Shown here: piece by piece, positions 5,425 through 5,430 of the stretch
How positions within the stretch are numbered: position 1 is the first letter of the stretch
How the letters are laid out: every line of letters begins with the position of its first letter
NCBI GenBank assembly: GCA_903915615.1
Contig: CAIWTR010000078.1
Location: 1 to 5,430 of the forward strand
Reading direction: 5' to 3'
Length of the DNA stretch: 5,430 nucleotides
Source of the DNA: an uncultured Armatimonadota bacterium
Lineage (GTDB): Bacteria; Armatimonadota; Armatimonadia; Armatimonadales; Armatimonadaceae
The notes under the pieces: generated by a model
Databases searched by the model: none
What the model was told of the DNA's origin: nothing
Seen by the model: the letters and a program-made list of their open reading frames with translations, nothing else
Position numbers and translations under genes: made by a program

Positions 5425-5430
5425 TAAGCC

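Overview
The window is a compact stretch of bacterial chromosome of roughly balanced base composition. It holds six genes: the 5' part of leuS on the minus strand, and on the plus strand a Pup-ligase-family gene (pafA), rpmG, rpmB, an MFS transporter gene and upp. The presence of a PafA-type enzyme restricts the source to Pup- or UBact-bearing lineages: Actinobacteria, or phyla such as Nitrospirae, Planctomycetes, Verrucomicrobia, Armatimonadetes and some candidate phyla. The divergent PafA and the Cys-poor L33 and L28 do not look like typical Actinobacteria to me, but I cannot name the phylum from the sequence alone.

Layout. Positions 1-1158 (minus) encode the first 386 residues of leucyl-tRNA synthetase, running off the left edge. 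A 169-bp divergent intergenic region (1159-1327) carries a leaderless-type -10 for leuS and an extended -10 for pafA. The 493-residue PafA homologue (1328-2809) is followed by an 80-bp promoter region and the two-gene ribosomal operon rpmG-rpmB (2890-3308). That operon ends at a textbook intrinsic terminator (3339-3374). A second plus-strand unit follows: a 12-helix MFS transporter (3387-4652) whose end overlaps the start of upp, uracil phosphoribosyltransferase (4642-5256).

The oddest structure is at the right edge. The last 64 bases around the upp stop codon are repeated 140 bp downstream with only two differences. The 76-bp spacer between the copies keeps a reading frame open that joins a hydrophobic segment to the duplicated UPRT tail.

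Functionally, the window mixes translation genes (leuS, rpmG, rpmB), protein tagging (pafA) and pyrimidine salvage (upp with a possible nucleobase or nucleoside carrier). No Pup/UBact gene, proteasome subunit, ATPase or dop is visible beside pafA, so its partners must lie elsewhere if the pathway is complete. I see no tRNA, rRNA, CRISPR array, insertion sequence or phage gene. The most promising leads are the divergent PafA and the duplicated upp 3' end, and neither by itself proves a new system.
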